From positions 8,320,323 through 8,384,322 of the forward strand of contig CM055064.1 of NCBI GenBank assembly GCA_029204045.2: a DNA stretch of 64,000 bases, read 5' to 3'. This DNA comes from Tillandsia leiboldiana. Its lineage: Eukaryota; Streptophyta; Magnoliopsida; Poales; Bromeliaceae. Within the stretch, counting starts at the first letter, position 1. Every line of letters begins with the position of its first letter. Made by a program: the position numbers and the translations under genes. Below the pieces are notes generated by a model. It made no database searches and had not been told where the DNA came from. It saw only the letters and a list, made by a program, of their open reading frames with translations. Shown one piece after another: positions 10,020 through 21,289 of the stretch.

Positions 10020-11462
10020 CGGATATTCAGACTCGTCTGAACTGATACAGCCGAGGATTTGGAAAATCTTCTTTATTCGCTTGTTCATTGCTGATTGATT
10101 TTTATTTACCTTCTTTATTTCTTCCTTTACCTCAATTAGTTCATTGATATACGTTCTTGCTCGTTGGAGAGCCTTTGCTGTTCTTTATAGATTGAGGTAA
10201 CAGATCATCATCATCAGAAGTTGTGATTGTGGTGCTTCTTGTGCCGGAGGTGCTGGTTGAACTGGAGGAGCTGCTGCCGGTGCAGAGGTTTTGCTTGTTG
10301 TCGTTGTCTCGTTGCCGGTGAAGAGGTATGAAAGGTTCATCTGGCTTCGTCGAAAGAGACTTTACAATTGTTGTGTCATTGATCGTTCCTAAACTGTGCA
10401 GATAGGAACTCGCATTTTGTCAGCTTTAAATTTGCGAAGAATGCGCATGATGATCATTGGAAAAGGTAGTCTCTCTGACGGATGAGCTTGCTCCACATAT
10501 CGTGCCATCCTTGACCAATGACGTAGGGATGTTTAAGTTAGCTCCCATTGCTGCTGCGGGGTTTCCAAGTAGATAAAGGTATCATTCTTTCCCACCGAAG
10601 AACCTTTGTGTTCATGTTTGGAATAATATTGTAACAAACAATGAGATTTAAGATGCGGTACTCTGGTCGTAGTTCTTTCGAGAAAACGGAGTTTCCTGTC
10701 GACCGAGTATCTGGAACACAGATTCCATCAACTACCACTCTCCAGGAGAAGGTGTTGAAGACTTGATTCTTCAGGTAATGAGTGCCATCGGCTCGGGCGT
10801 CCATCCCTAGTACTTCACCAATTAGCTGAGGCGTTACTTTGATTCTGACATTCTTGACTAATGTTTGAAATCCCGACGCCCGCTTTCCTGATCAACTAGA
10901 TAGCAGGCATTCTGATAAAACATCCTCACTGAGTGAAGACAATACCCAGTGGTCTCCGGGAAATCGCAAATGGAAGCAAGACCTCTCTGGTCAAACAAAG
11001 TCCCAACGTCTGAGAACGCTGCTTTAAGGCTTTTACATCAACATGCCTTTCTCCAATGCATTCTCTTTTTCAAATCCTTTATTCTAGCCGAGCTGACAAA
11101 GTCTTGAGGAGGTGCTTGCTATCACTGGTTGCTCAATGGAGATTCTTGTGCACTCCCTCTTTTGCGAGCAATACTTTTTCTTCTTGTCTTCCCAGAAGTT
11201 TCTTCCATTGGAGCTTTGCCTTTCTCAGCAGCAGTGGGCGGAGCCTTTGATTTTTTGCAGTGCTTTTCCCTTGAAGCAGTCGGAACAGTCGTTGCTTCAA
11301 CTTGCAGTTCATCCCAATTATTGATTCCGTTTTCAGATTCTGTATCGGAATCATCTGTAGCTTTCTCTTCGCTTTCTTAGCCTTCTTAGCCCTCTTGGGC
11401 TTGACGGTATCTCTTGTATGAACCATAGCCGCAAGTAGAAAAACAATCCAAGTGATCACCAT
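10020..11462 (-). pseudogene. Degenerate third ORF of the Sirevirus (putative plant transposon protein type)
   Basis: Between pol and the 3' LTR the minus strand carries a broken ORF. Its start (ATG at 11426 or 11462) encodes a very lysine- and arginine-rich region (KPKRAKKAKKAKRK). Downstream, 10804-10538 contains ELRPEYRILNLIVCYNIIP, which I recognise as like the putative plant transposon protein domain found in extra ORFs of plant LTR elements. Towards 10020 come Ser/Thr-rich and Lys-rich runs. At least five stops or frame changes interrupt it. In Sireviruses such extra ORFs are sometimes called env-like, but I see no signal peptide or membrane segment that would support an envelope role. 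Confidence 0.6.
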
Positions 11463-12009
11463 TGCTAATGGTTTCTTGAGAAAAGGAATCCTGTGTAGAC
11501 CAACTCAAGAACACATGAAAAATTTGTTAATTTTCAAAGATTGAAAAATTGTACCCAAACAATCATAATCATGTAGAGAAGCTAAGAATCAAATTATTTT
11601 TGCAAAAGGACTTTTAAAAATAGATCAATTGCATGATTTTCGAAAATCCTTATTATATGCCCTAAAACCGAAATTTTAGAAATCGAAGCCTAAAAATCCG
11701 TTAATCAGAAGAATACCTACCATATAATCAAAACTAATCTACCCAGAGTTCTTATTTCAAAAGAAATTTGATCAAAAATCGTCCACAAACAAAGTTGATC
11801 CAAGAAATTCATCACGTTTGAGGAGGAAAAGAGAAAAACGGTGAAAAACCGAGATTTTGATCAATAAAACTTACTTGGAACTGAAGAACTTGAGTTTGAA
11901 AGCTTCCAAGAAGGATGAAATCTAGAGAGAGAGGCTCTGGAAACTTTGGAACAAAAGATTGGAGTAAAGAAATCAAAAACCCCTTTCGTTCTTTATAAAA
12001 CCTAGCCGC

Positions 12010-12159
12010 GATCCGGATCAGTTCATAACTGCGATCCGGATCGGCTACCCGCAGTGAGAAACTGCGTTCGGGATCCGGATCGGCAGACACAATCCGGATC
12101 GTCAGCCCGCAGAAGAATTCCTGCGTTCGGGATCCGGATCATCTAGCCCGATCCGGATC
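12010..12159. repeat. Second GATCCGGATC cluster inside the Sirevirus
   Basis: Six to seven copies of GATCCGGATC or near matches occur in 150 bp, in the same paired arrangement (TTCGGGATCCGGATC then a second copy) as in the LTRs. It lies in the non-coding region between pol and the third ORF, so the motif is not confined to LTRs. It may be a captured or duplicated LTR piece or an independent regulatory array. Confidence 0.85.
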
Positions 12160-13223
12160 GGCCCCAATTTTTTCTTTAGAAAATTTCAGAGAAAAACCAG
12201 AAAAAGATTGTAAGCGCAAATGTGTATCAACTTTAAACAAAAATCATCGTTTCATACAACAAGAATTAGATTATGCCAAATTTATCAATAATATCCAAAA
12301 ATGAAACGAAAATTTACAAAAATTAAATCCCTTAAAGTTGAACACCTTCAATTACATCTAACTTGATCTTATGAGTAATGCCTTTATCAAATCATCAATT
12401 CAGTAAAGAAAATGAAATACAAAGATCAATAGATGTTTGAAATCCCAAATATAGTAGATAATGTATCTAGACAATCTGTTGAAGAGAGTGGCTCTTTGAG
12501 CATCTTTCATTAAAGACCCACCTTATACCAACCTTGAAATTTGACAGAGTCAAGTATTTCAACATGCATTTTACTTAATCAAAAATTTGAACAACCATGC
12601 TTGGTATACATGTGGTAGCTGCACACAATACTCGGACGACCGAGGTGGTAGCTCTTTCCTCCATGTGGTGGTAGTTTTCACACTCCTCATTGGGATGTAA
12701 CTCTTTCCATATCTTTTGAGCATTTTACCTTTTCTAAGACTCCCCCTCAATTGGCTATCAATTATTTAAGATATAAAGTATTCAACCAAATATTGATCTC
12801 GATTTCATACTCGACTAAGCAGTCAAATAAGATAATGACTATACCAAGAGATCATAGAGAGAGTGAAATTGACTTTGATCACTTTAGAAGATGATTTAAT
12901 TAACATAAATGATCATTGCAACAGTGAAATATTATGATGGCAAAAGCATAATAAATTTCTAAATGTGCGAAAAGATGCAATTAAAGTCAATTATGATCTA
13001 TGCTCAATTAATGTCCTATGTACAAACATAGATAATGAACAAAACAAAAACAAATACAAAACCTATCCTAAGCAAGGATTTCAAAAAGAAGATTATTTCA
13101 AGGAAAGCATCCCAATTGCTTTTCGTAAATGAATAAAACGTTTTTGATCCAAAGGTTTTGTTAGAATGTCAGCTAATTGATCCTCAGTTGAAATATATGA
13201 AAGTTGAAGAGTATTTGATTCAA

Positions 13224-16200
13224 CTAGCTCTCTAAGAAAATGATATCTAAGTTAATATGTTTTGTTCTAGAGTGCAACACAGGGTTTTTAGAAATGTTAA
13301 TAGCACTAGTGTTGTCACAAAGTATTGTTACCGAAGATGCTGAAATGCGGAAGTCGCTCAATACGCTTTTCATCCAAATGAGTTGAGTTGAGCAACTTCC
13401 AGCTGAAATGTATTCCGCTTCGGCAGTCGAGAGTGCTATGCAGTTCTGCTTTTTACTGTGCCATGCAACAAGACAATGGCCAAGATAGAAGCATGCACCA
13501 CTCGTGCTTTTCCGATCATCCACTGATCCTGCCCAATCGGCATCTGAGTATCCAACAATATCCAAACTTGTTCCCATAGGATACCAAATTCCGAAATTAA
13601 TTGATCCTTTGATATACCGGATGATCCTTTTCACCGCTTTCAGGTGAACCTCCTTTGGTGCTGATTGATATCTCGCGCAAATCCCAACACCAAAAGATAT
13701 ATCCGGGCGACTAGCCGTGAGGTAAAGTAGACTTCCAATCATACTTCGATACAGTTTCTCGTCTACATTCTCACTATGTGATTCACTTCCAAGTCCCTTG
13801 TGGCTAGTTCCCATTGGAGTCGGAAAATCTTTACAATTTTCTAGATCAAACTTTTTGACCAACTCCATTGCATACTTGGATTGACTCAAGTGAATACCTT
13901 CATCATTTTGTTTAATTTGCAATCCAAGGAAATAAGTCAATTCGCCCATCATGGACATCTCAAATTCGCTTTCCATGGTCTCCGCGAATTTAGAAGCATC
14001 GTTATCTCTTGTTGCGCCAAATACAATGTCATCGACATAGATTTGTGCTACAATGAAATTGCTTTGATAATGCTTCACAAAGAGAGTCCTATCAGCTCCC
14101 CCTCGAGTATAGCCCTTCTCCAAAAGGTGCTTTGTTAACCTTTCGTACCATGCTCGCGGTGCTTGTTTCAGACCGTAAAGAGCCTTTTTCAAACGAAAAA
14201 CATGGTCAGGTTGTTTATGATCTACAAAACCTTTCGGTTGAGCCACATAAACTTCCTCATTTAAAAACCCATTTAGAAATGCGCTCTTAACGTCCATTTG
14301 AAATAATTTGATTTTAAAATGACAAGCAATAGCGAATAGTATACGAATGGACTCGAGTCTAGCTACAGGGCCGAAGGTTTCATCAAAGTCTATACCTTCT
14401 ACTTGAGAGTAGCCTTGAGCAACTAATCGTGCCTTGTTCCTGATGATAGTACCATCCTCATTTTTCTTGTTCTTGAAGATCCATTTGGTACCTATCACAT
14501 TGTGTTGCTTTGGAGGCTTCGTTAATTCCCAGACTTTGTTTCGCTTAAATTGATGGAGCTCTTCCTGCATTGCTTTAATCCAGTAGTCATCCTGAAGAGC
14601 TTCATCTATGTTCTTTGGTTCGATTAAAGATACGTAGCAAGCGAATCCACAAACCAACTGCCTCCGAGTTCTAACTCCTTCTTGTGGATCTCCAATAATA
14701 TTCGATTCCGGATGATCCTTGGAGATTCGTAACGTTTGTTGAAACGGAGTACTCGGAGATACATGAGATGATTCCTGCACATCAGATAAACTCGAAGAAC
14801 CATTAGATGCATCATTAATATGGGAAGTATTATTATGAGAAGATGCATTAGCAGGAGAATCATCATCTAGAGAGATATCGAGGGTAGATTTTCCAGTTTC
14901 AAAGTGAGAAGCTTCATCTACTTTAACATTTATAGATTCTACGATCGTCTTAGATTCAATGTTAAATACTCGATATGCTCTGCTATTCGTAGAATAACCC
15001 AGAAAGATCCCTTCATCACTTCGAGAGTCGAACTTTCCAAGATTTTCACGGTCACGTAAAATGTAACATCGACTCCCGAAGACACGAAAATATTTGATAT
15101 TGGGTTTTCTACTAAACCACAGCTCATATGGTGTATTTAAAGTTCCTGGGCGCAAGTAAACTCTATTAATGACATAGACAGCGGTGTTCACAGCTTCAGC
15201 CCAAAAATGTAGCGGTAAATTCCGGCTATGAAGCATCACACGCGCCATCTCTTGAACAACCCTGTTCTTGCGCTCAACAACACCATTCTGCTGAGGTGTA
15301 TAGGGTGCCGAGAATTCATGTTTAATTCCATTTGAAGTGCAAAAATCAATGAATTTTGAATTTATGAATTCTCCACCTCTATCACTTCTAACACCAATGA
15401 TCTTTTCATTCTTTTCAATCATAATACGATGGCAAATCTCATGAAAAGAGTCAAACGTATCGGCTTTCTCTTTTAAAAATGCTACCCATGAAAACCGAGA
15501 GAAATCATCAACCAATAAAAAAATGTACCATTTACCTCCCAAAGATGGTTGACGGGTCGGCCCCATTAAGTCCATGTGCAAAAGTTCCAAGGGCCGTTTT
15601 GTACCAACGTGGTTCAAGTTCTTGTGTGCAGTCCTAGACTGTTTTCCCTTTTGGCAACCACCACACACAATGTTTTGTTTAAATAAAAGCTTTGGAACCC
15701 CCTTGACCACGTCCTTGCTTGAAATTCTAGTAAGTTCCTTAAAATTTAAGTGACCTAGCCTTTCATGCCAAAGAGTTTCATTATTCAAAGCGGCTAAGTT
15801 ACAATTTTCAGAAAATTTATTAGGAACAACATAACAATTGTTTTCAGATCTAACCCCTTTTAGAAAGAAGACATGGTCCTTATCAGTTACAACGCATTCA
15901 ACAGATGAAAAGTTAACTGAAAAACCATTGTCGCAAAGTTGACTTATGCTTATGAGGTTAGTCTTAAGGCCATCAACAAATAAGACGTTTTTCAAAATCG
16001 GGCCATCTGGAATAGCTACCGTCCCTTTTCCAACAATTTTGGAAGATCGACCGTCTCCGAAAACAACGTGTCCTCCGGAGATTTTCTCAAGATTTTGAAA
16101 ACTATTTTTGTCACCGGTCATGTGACGGGAACATCCGCTATCCAGATACCAAGACGAACTATCATATGCATGCAAGGAAACATTGGAAACAAGACAAGGG

Positions 16201-18209
16201 AAAATTTCACCTTTGCGCACCCAAACCCTTTTGGAGTGCGTCGGTAATGGTCGAGAAGTTATATGCCTAGGTGAAGGCGTCTTGTTATAGCGATTGTTGT
16301 TCCCTGATGAAATCGTCTTGCGCGATGAACTACCAAATCTCTTTTCATTTGAAAAGTTTTGCTTTGATTTTCGGGGAGGAGCCATTTTGGTAGTTGTTGC
16401 AAGAAGTCCTTGAGATGAGCGTTCGACTCCCGTCTTGCAATATCTTCTTATGTGCCCTGAAACACCACAACGAAAACATACCTTAGATCTTGACGATCCC
16501 AAAGAGGATGAAGTAGGTTTGTTGTCGTTGTTTGTCTTGAATTCCGGTGTCGGAGGAGGAGATACCGACTGAGGCACAAAAACTGTCTCACTCGAACTTG
16601 GACTGTTTCCAGTTTGAGTGTATCCGAGGCCGAACCTATTTGATTGACCAAGACCAAGAAGTCTATCCAACTTACTCCTTCCTGAAGAGAATCGCTGTAA
16701 GTCATTCTTGAGTTGGAAAATGGTCTTTGTCATTTCCAGGTTATCCTGTCGAGCCTCGTTGTAGAGCTTTGAGAAGTGATTCGCGTTATCCACCAGATTT
16801 GTATGTTCCTTCTCAAGTTGCTCATTGGACTCTTGAAGGGAAGCATTTTTTTTTATCAGGTTTTCCCTTTCCACTTCAAGAGCGTTTGAGAGAGAGGTCG
16901 CTCTTTTTGCTTCTTCTTCGAGATCATGCACTCTCCCTCTCAAACTCTTGTTTTGCTTAGCCACTTTCTTTGAGTCCCTCAAAAGTCTGTGGTAGGCTAG
17001 AGCAAAATCTTCACCTTCCGAATCATCCGATTCGTTGTCCGTTGCGTTCTTTTCAACAGTGGAGTTGGACAACGACTCAGATGTACTTGCCATAAAGCAC
17101 ATGAAGGGTGAAGATACGGACGCGTGGAAAGCGGTGGAGCTCTTTTCTTCATCACTCGAAGACGACTCATTTGACGTTGAGTTGTCATCCCAAGTGACGA
17201 CTTGCATCGCCTTCTTCTTTGCCGGATACTTGTTAGGACATTCCGTTGCAATGTGGCCATAGCCTCGACATTTGAAGCATTGTAGTTGTCCTTCTGAACT
17301 TTTCTTATCCTTTGAGAAGTTCTCTTGCTTTCTTGACTTGTGACTTGAAGTACCCTTGCCTTTGTTCGACTTTCCGAAGGATGGAGATTTGCTTGAATTA
17401 CCCCTTCGAAAGTTGCGGCGAAACTTCCTTGTCAAGAGAGCGAGCTGCTTCTCAAATTCCTCCATAGAAAGGTTCTCGTCATCGTCTGAGGAGGATGTAT
17501 CCGCGTCTTCTTCCTTAGTTGTTTTCAACGCATAACCCGAAGACTTAGAAGTGGATGCCTTTCCAGAAGAATTGTTAGTAGTAAATGTCATTTCATAAGT
17601 TTGTAATGAACCAACTAATTCTTCTACACGTATTTCGTCCGGGTGTTTAATAGTTTCAATGGCAGTAACCTTTGGGCGAAAACGTTCAGGAAGAGTTCTT
17701 AAGATTTTTCTTACAATCTTAAATTCTGGAATCTTCTCTCCCAGATTAGCACATGAGTTTACGATGTCTTGCAATCGTGTATAGTAGTCCGTGAAAGATT
17801 CATTTTCTGCCATTAAGATAGAGTCAAACTTGCTCGTAAGCATTTGCAGTTTCTGAATCTTCACGAGGTTAGTTCCCTCATGTGTAACCTGAAGAACATC
17901 CCAGATTTCTTTCGCAGTCCCACATGCCGAGACGCGAGAGAATTCAGTTTGGAATAAGGCATTAAAGATAGCATTAATTCCCTTGCCATTGTAAGAAGAT
18001 GAATCTAACTCTTCCTTGGTCCATTTCGACCTAGGTTTTAAGGTGCGAACATCACCAATAAATTCAGTTGGATTAGTCCATCCTAATTCAATCGATTGCC
18101 ACACCCGTTCGTCGATGGAAATTAAAAAGGCTTTCATCCGTACTTTCCAGTACGCATAATTTGTTCCATCGAAGAACGGGGGTCGGTTGATGTTTCCACC
18201 TTCAACCAT
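13224..18209 (-). CDS. Ty1/copia gag-pol polyprotein (Sirevirus-like), frameshifted at its 3' end
   Basis: 1661 codons in one frame from an ATG 20 nt after the PBS. Gag: capsid-like region 1-210; acidic Ser-rich stretch 238-250; first zinc knuckle CX2CX4HX4C at 311-324; long coiled coil about 405-505; second knuckle of the same spacing at 578-591. Protease DSG at 690-692. Integrase: HHCC zinc site about H815/H820/C849/C852 and catalytic D880, D943, E979. Reverse transcriptase about 1220-1470 with YVDD at 1391-1394. RNase H about 1550-1661 with SDADW and STAEAEY. The frame stops inside RNase H; its C-terminal homology continues in another frame down to about 13100, so the protein is truncated by an indel with a second one further on. 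Otherwise intact, consistent with a young copy. It replicates the element in cytoplasmic particles and integrates the cDNA. Confidence 0.95.
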   Translation of the reverse strand: MVEGGNINRPPFFDGTNYAYWKVRMKAFLISIDERVWQSIELGWTNPTEFIGDVRTLKPRSKWTKEELDSSSYNGKGINAIFNALFQTEFSRVSACGTAKEIWDVLQVTHEGTNLVKIQKLQMLTSKFDSILMAENESFTDYYTRLQDIVNSCANLGEKIPEFKIVRKILRTLPERFRPKVTAIETIKHPDEIRVEELVGSLQTYEMTFTTNNSSGKASTSKSSGYALKTTKEEDADTSSSDDDENLSMEEFEKQLALLTRKFRRNFRRGNSSKSPSFGKSNKGKGTSSHKSRKQENFSKDKKSSEGQLQCFKCRGYGHIATECPNKYPAKKKAMQVVTWDDNSTSNESSSSDEEKSSTAFHASVSSPFMCFMASTSESLSNSTVEKNATDNESDDSEGEDFALAYHRLLRDSKKVAKQNKSLRGRVHDLEEEAKRATSLSNALEVERENLIKKNASLQESNEQLEKEHTNLVDNANHFSKLYNEARQDNLEMTKTIFQLKNDLQRFSSGRSKLDRLLGLGQSNRFGLGYTQTGNSPSSSETVFVPQSVSPPPTPEFKTNNDNKPTSSSLGSSRSKVCFRCGVSGHIRRYCKTGVERSSQGLLATTTKMAPPRKSKQNFSNEKRFGSSSRKTISSGNNNRYNKTPSPRHITSRPLPTHSKRVWVRKGEIFPCLVSNVSLHAYDSSSWYLDSGCSRHMTGDKNSFQNLEKISGGHVVFGDGRSSKIVGKGTVAIPDGPILKNVLFVDGLKTNLISISQLCDNGFSVNFSSVECVVTDKDHVFFLKGVRSENNCYVVPNKFSENCNLAALNNETLWHERLGHLNFKELTRISSKDVVKGVPKLLFKQNIVCGGCQKGKQSRTAHKNLNHVGTKRPLELLHMDLMGPTRQPSLGGKWYIFLLVDDFSRFSWVAFLKEKADTFDSFHEICHRIMIEKNEKIIGVRSDRGGEFINSKFIDFCTSNGIKHEFSAPYTPQQNGVVERKNRVVQEMARVMLHSRNLPLHFWAEAVNTAVYVINRVYLRPGTLNTPYELWFSRKPNIKYFRVFGSRCYILRDRENLGKFDSRSDEGIFLGYSTNSRAYRVFNIESKTIVESINVKVDEASHFETGKSTLDISLDDDSPANASSHNNTSHINDASNGSSSLSDVQESSHVSPSTPFQQTLRISKDHPESNIIGDPQEGVRTRRQLVCGFACYVSLIEPKNIDEALQDDYWIKAMQEELHQFKRNKVWELTKPPKQHNVIGTKWIFKNKKNEDGTIIRNKARLVAQGYSQVEGIDFDETFGPVARLESIRILFAIACHFKIKLFQMDVKSAFLNGFLNEEVYVAQPKGFVDHKQPDHVFRLKKALYGLKQAPRAWYERLTKHLLEKGYTRGGADRTLFVKHYQSNFIVAQIYVDDIVFGATRDNDASKFAETMESEFEMSMMGELTYFLGLQIKQNDEGIHLSQSKYAMELVKKFDLENCKDFPTPMGTSHKGLGSESHSENVDEKLYRSMIGSLLYLTASRPDISFGVGICARYQSAPKEVHLKAVKRIIRYIKGSINFGIWYPMGTSLDIVGYSDADWAGSVDDRKSTSGACFYLGHCLVAWHSKKQNCIALSTAEAEYISAGSCSTQLIWMKSVLSDFRISASSVTILCDNTSAINISKNPVLHSRTKHINLDIIFLES

Positions 18210-18228
18210 TGTTTACAACCCTATTCCC

Positions 18229-18240
18229 GCTCTGATACCA
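18229..18240 (-). promoter_or_regulatory. Primer binding site, tRNA-iMet (Sirevirus)
   Basis: Minus-strand TGGTATCAGAGC, two bases after the end of the 5' LTR. It is the standard initiator-tRNA site of Sireviruses and fixes the 5' LTR as the right-hand one. Confidence 0.95.
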
Positions 18241-18242
18241 CT

Positions 18243-19580
18243 TGTTGGGTTATATGTAATACGGATCTAAATAGGAGAAAAAACACCTAGAGGGGGGTGA
18301 ATAGGTGTAAACGCATAAACACTCAAAAAATCATTGCGATAAAAACCCAATGCGGAAATAAAAATAATATGCAAGATTTTTACGTGGAAAACTCCATCAC
18401 CGGAGTAAAAAACCACGGGACCGATAACACGGCAGAAATCCACTAGAATTAAAACACGTACAAGGTGATTTACTGTACACACTTACGACTCAACCTTTTC
18501 CATACGCTCCTAGAGGATCTTCTCCGCTCGCTCCGCGACGCTTCTCGAATCCACGATCTGCGCCCAACGCCGAATCCATGGCGTCCAACGTCGAATCCAC
18601 GACGTCCGACCGAATCCACGGTCTTCACCCAATAGCACCCTTCGAATCCACGAACGTGCCTCGCTCCGAATCCACGAGAGCGGTTGAACCTTGAATCCAC
18701 AAGGACACGCGAATCCACGCGCCGATTTTTGGGGTAAATCGTTGTTTTGGGTGGTGATGATCCGCCGAATACTTAGATCAAAGATAGATCGGAAATACCA
18801 TCTAAGTATTCATTAGTTTGATTCAACTCAAGATGTGAGTATGAAAACCTAGAATCAAACTAATCAATATAGATGAAGAAACATAGAGTATTCTCTAATG
18901 ATTTCCTTTCTTCTCTATATGTGGATCTATAGCCGTATAAAATGATATATGAAAATGACGGCTATGTGGATTAACCCTAGAAAAAGAATCATAGGGTCTA
19001 TTTATAGGTTAGAAACCCTAGGAAGGAGATAAGAATCAAAAACCTAACATTTCTGGAAATTTTACGGACGGCGATCCGGATCGGACTAGCTGTGATCCGG
19101 ATCGTCGTAACGAGTCAGCCAGTTCCAGAAAAACGAAGGTTCGGGATCCGGATCGAAGTGCTTGATCCGGATCGTTCATACAGTTCACCAAACATCAACG
19201 TTCGGGATCCGGATTGCGAAGCCTGATCCGGATCGTTCAAGGAAGATGGTAAACTAAGTGTTCGGGATCCGGATCAAGAGGCTACGATCCGGATTGAACT
19301 GGTGTATGAACGAACCACCTTCGGGATCCGGATCGAACAACCTGATCCGGATCCTGAACATGTCCCAAGTCCAGTTTTTGATTTTTATGCAATGAAAGAT
19401 TCTTCCAAGTGTTTCTACACTACAAGAAGTATTCGGATCACACAAAATCTTTAGTTAAACATACCTGATCCTTTTGAATTCTTCTTTCTTGAGATTGAGT
19501 TAAATGATCCAACTTTCTTCACCTTCAATCTTCAAGACTTGAGACTTTCACGAAACTACGCCAACTCAAATTCCGTAACA
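18243..19580 (-). repeat. Sirevirus 5' LTR
   Basis: Minus-strand TGTTACGG to CCCAACA, 1338 bp, matching 7998-9312 throughout with few substitutions and one extra palindrome unit. As 5' LTR it should hold the promoter for the minus-strand transcript; the minus-strand word CTATAAATAG at about 18994-19003 is a good TATA candidate. The gag start codon lies only 36 bases beyond the LTR end. Confidence 0.93.
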
Positions 19581-20482
19581 TGCTGCTCAAGCAGCAGCCT
19601 TGCTGCTGCTTTGCTTGAGCAGCAGCAAGCTGCTGCTTGAGCAGCAGTTGCTCAAGCAGCTGGTGCTGCTGCTGCTGCTCAAGCAGCAGCTTGAGCAGCA
19701 CCTGCTGCTGCTCTGCAGCACCTGCTCTGCAGCAACTTAATCTCAAGCTTGTGCCCGCTCGCGAATTTGCAAAATGGCAAAATGCGGCGAAATGACCTGT
19801 AACATATTTTAAATATGATTACAGTCGAGTTCGGTGCGTTTCGGACCGACGCGAAGTGCATCGGGTCGAAAAGTGAGTTGAAGTTCAAGAAATTAGCCAA
19901 TTTCATAAATTCTGATTTTTGATATCGGCAAGCTCTTTTCATCTGCGTTTTGCCGCCAACTAGAAAATCGAAATTGTAATTTTTCTTCTTCCCTTTATTC
20001 TACAAATTTTTCTTAAACTCCCCATGATTTCTTTTAAATTTTTGGGCTGCTCTAAGCCCTCGGAATAGGGCTCCGAAAAAGCTTTGCGTAAACTGCATCA
20101 GCAAAAACTGCAGTTGCAGAATTTTTGAAGCATTTTGCATCGCTTCGTTTTCCTATTTTCTTTCAATCTCTCACCTATGCAGTTCATCCCTTTTAATCAG
20201 CAGACTTTTCTGAGACACCTCACGATTTCTTCTTAATTCTTTGACTACTTTAAGTTTTCAAAATAGGGCCTCGAAAAAGCTTACCGATAACAAAAATCAG
20301 AATTTCTGAAATTCGCTAAGTCCTTGAACTTCAACTCACTTTTCGACCCGATGCACCTCGCGTCGGTCCGAAACGCACCGAACTCGACTGTAATCATATT
20401 TAAAATATGTTACAGATCATTTCGCCGCATTTTGCCATTTTGCAGATTCGGCGAACGGGGACTTAAGCTTTGCAATTTAAAG
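19581..20482. repeat. Right part of the target locus: AGC-rich tract and a pair of about 200-bp inverted arms
   Basis: 19581-19745 is a dense AGCAGC/GCTGCT tract. 19741-19945 and 20277-20482 are inverted copies of one another, about 90% alike by eye, sharing for example CGACCCGATGCAC and AAAATATGTTACAG. They are separated by about 330 bp that contains GGGCTCCGAAAAAGCTT and GGGCCTCGAAAAAGCTT as internal direct repeats. RNA from here would form a long hairpin. The same unit occurs twice left of the Sirevirus. Confidence 0.8.
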
Positions 20483-20965
20483 CTTCAAAGTGATTCCAAT
20501 CAATAAAATTTAGAACTTTACCAAATCCTGTTTGAAAGTGGCCATAAAAGACGAAGTTTGATTGAGTCTTTGATAAAAAACAAAATATAGTATCGAAAGT
20601 AATGACCTTTTTTTTCATAAGTGATGTCGATCTAAGCCTTTTTTTTTATGGGTTCTTTTCATTATTTGTAAAAGGTAAATATTCGATATTTATTTATTCT
20701 GTGTGTTGAATGTGGAAATGATTAGGTTATTTTCTTAGAATTTTATCTTCTCATATAGATTGAAAATAGTATGCTAATTAAATCTTTTTGTTGTTTCAAA
20801 GTCGCTTAATAGTTTTTTTTTTTTCTAATGCAGGTTTGATTAAGTTAAGGAGAAGTAATCTGGTGACTAATTGCAATGTCGATCTCCTCCTTTCCTTCAT
20901 TTTGTATATGACTCAAATATGTATATGAAGTATATATGCCGAAATAATTTTCTTGTTGCAATTAA

Positions 20966-21117
20966 TTAAATTGATGGTATATTTTTTTGTCTATTATGGA
21001 TGTTGATTAATTAGATGATATATATACTTGAAAATTTATAAATTGATGGTATTTTTTGTCTATTATGGATGTTGATTAGATGATATATACTTGAAATTTT
21101 ATAAATTGATGGTATTT
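20966..21117 (+). repeat. Short AT-rich tandem duplication
   Basis: A unit of about 75-80 bp containing TTGATGGTAT, GTCTATTATGGATGTTGATTA and GATGATATATA is present about two and a half times with small deletions. The surrounding 20483-21290 is AT-rich with T runs, and I see no gene in it. Confidence 0.75.
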
Positions 21118-21289
21118 TGCCTATGACTAAAATTTATTGTGCTTAATTGTAATTATTTGCATGTTTTTAAATATCTTTTAAAAATCTTCTATGTTGATAT
21201 GAAACAAGTATTTGACATAATTAAACTATTATTTTATTGCTAATTATAAAAATGAATAATTAAATGAAAAAACTATAATTTTATAATTA

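Larger units (their letters stand above)
7998..19580 (-). mobile_element. Full-length Ty1/copia retrotransposon, Sirevirus-like, 11.6 kb
   Basis: The LTRs are 7998-9312 and 18243-19580. A tRNA-iMet PBS sits 2 nt inside the right LTR and a polypurine tract directly inside the left LTR, so the element reads right to left. Gag-pol fills 18209-13224 with the order gag, protease, integrase, RT, RNase H, which defines Ty1/copia. Sirevirus-like traits are a very long gag with coiled coil and zinc knuckles, nearly 4 kb between pol and 3' LTR with a third ORF, several GGGGGAG tracts, and clustered palindromes in LTRs. Flanking 5-mers TGCGG and TGCTG fit a target duplication with one mismatch. The LTRs look nearly identical apart from one lost repeat unit, so the insertion is recent. 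Confidence 0.93.
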
